Origin: Prochlorococcus sp. AG-402-M23
Lineage (GTDB): Bacteria; Cyanobacteriota; Cyanobacteriia; PCC-6307; Cyanobiaceae
Length of the DNA: 64,000 nucleotides
Direction of reading: 5' to 3'
Assembly: GCA_003216575.1 (NCBI GenBank)
Contig: QCIR01000004.1
Span: 1 to 64,000, forward strand
In this document: piece after piece, positions 63,670 to 64,000 of the stretch
Layout: each line of letters begins with the position of its first letter
Position numbering within the stretch: position 1 is the first letter of the stretch
Made by a program: the position numbers and the translations under genes
The notes under the pieces: model-generated
Seen by the model: only the letters and a program-made list of their open reading frames with translations
What the model was told of the DNA's origin: nothing
Database searches by the model: none

Positions 63670-64000
63670 ATGGGCAGCAATACGTGGCTGATTTCAGGAT
63701 CGCCAGGCTGTGGCAAAACGAATTGGATCCTTAATAATCTCAAGTCACACAAAGGTAGTTGTGGCTTTTTGCGTCTATCTGGTTACGGAGATATTGATCT
63801 ACAGCAAGTAGCTTCTACGGATATTGACTATGCCTTTCTTAAAGATCAAATTCCTCAATTAATAGATTTATCAAGCTCCAGTGCAGACTCTATTTCACAT
63901 CAAGATGATTCTTTTATATTTATTGAGCTTCCTCAGTTTCGAATTCCTAAAGAGCTTGGTTTGGCTGGAATTGATCCGCGCATAATCAAACAACTTGCAA
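63670..64000 (+). CDS. P-loop GTPase-like protein, CobW/COG0523-like (partial)
   Basis: The first 110 codons of a gene that continues beyond the window. It starts MGSNTWLISGSPGCGKTNWI, with a Walker A motif G-S-P-G-C-G-K-T after a single strand, a plan typical of CobW/HypB/UreG-type nucleotide-binding proteins. A later strand, DSFIFIELPQFRIPKE, takes the position of the family's intermediate motif. The Fur/Zur-like box upstream supports a metal-homeostasis role. The full family cannot be confirmed because the rest is missing. Confidence 0.7.
   Translation, partial: MGSNTWLISGSPGCGKTNWILNNLKSHKGSCGFLRLSGYGDIDLQQVASTDIDYAFLKDQIPQLIDLSSSSADSISHQDDSFIFIELPQFRIPKELGLAGIDPRIIKQLA

Noticed and set aside
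63525-63752. 75-codon minus-strand frame near the Fur/Zur-like box
   Set aside because: It overlaps the start of the plus-strand P-loop gene, which has a Walker A motif; the minus frame has no recognisable features.

Overview
The window looks like a chromosomal segment of a marine picocyanobacterium, most likely Prochlorococcus. The evidence is oxygenic-photosynthesis genes (psbD-psbC, petM, ycf4, a ycf39/HCF244-like gene), a fused NADPH-thioredoxin reductase, a split transhydrogenase (pntA1-pntA2-pntB), cobyric acid synthase, flavodoxin, AT-rich codon use and very compact spacing. A low-light-adapted (LLI/NATL-like) strain is my inference, not shown by the sequence. All family assignments are from motif recognition without database searches.

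Layout. 1-18.9 kb: tRNA-Arg(TCT), an HTH protein, rsmI, cysQ, pnp, rpsN, then the minus-strand cluster rpmH-rnpA-PH-domain protein-yidC-Ycf46-like AAA ATPase-serS-rseP, then a DUF2808 protein, aroH, sppA, and a plus-strand trio (EamA transporter, glycosyltransferase, ArnT-like glycosyltransferase). 18.9-22.7 kb: flavodoxin followed by a run of small membrane proteins. One of these carries a cytochrome b559 beta (PsbF)-like C-terminus in which the heme-ligand histidine is replaced. 22.7-31.7 kb: an accessory stretch with a TPR-methyltransferase fusion, PrxQ and many small unknown genes. It also holds a spacer of about 92% AT, and a five-gene minus-strand cassette headed by a 206-residue gene that is much richer in GC than everything around it.

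31.7-49.9 kb: glyQ, a porin, an iron pair (PKHD-type dioxygenase and FutA/IdiA binding protein), tRNA-Ser(CGA), a CoxS-spaced ferredoxin and cobQ, maf, psbC/psbD, ycf4, a cyclophilin lipoprotein, ilvN, hydrolase, petM, ycf39-like, infA, NTRC and two small unknowns. 49.9-64 kb: the pnt operon, a YheT-like hydrolase, dxr, an NSS-family transporter, cysS, polA, an RND/HlyD-type adaptor, ychF, and the start of a P-loop (CobW-like) protein preceded by a Fur/Zur-like box.

The most interesting items are the PsbF-like protein without its heme histidine and the small membrane genes beside flavodoxin; the GC-contrasting cassette at 29.5-31.2 kb; a dispersed micro-family of 60-80-residue proteins sharing a QE(F/Y)xEWI motif; a BIG2-like insertion in YidC; and a perfect 18-bp-arm inverted repeat inside the HlyD-type coding sequence. 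No CRISPR array, integrase, transposase, rRNA or replication origin was seen.
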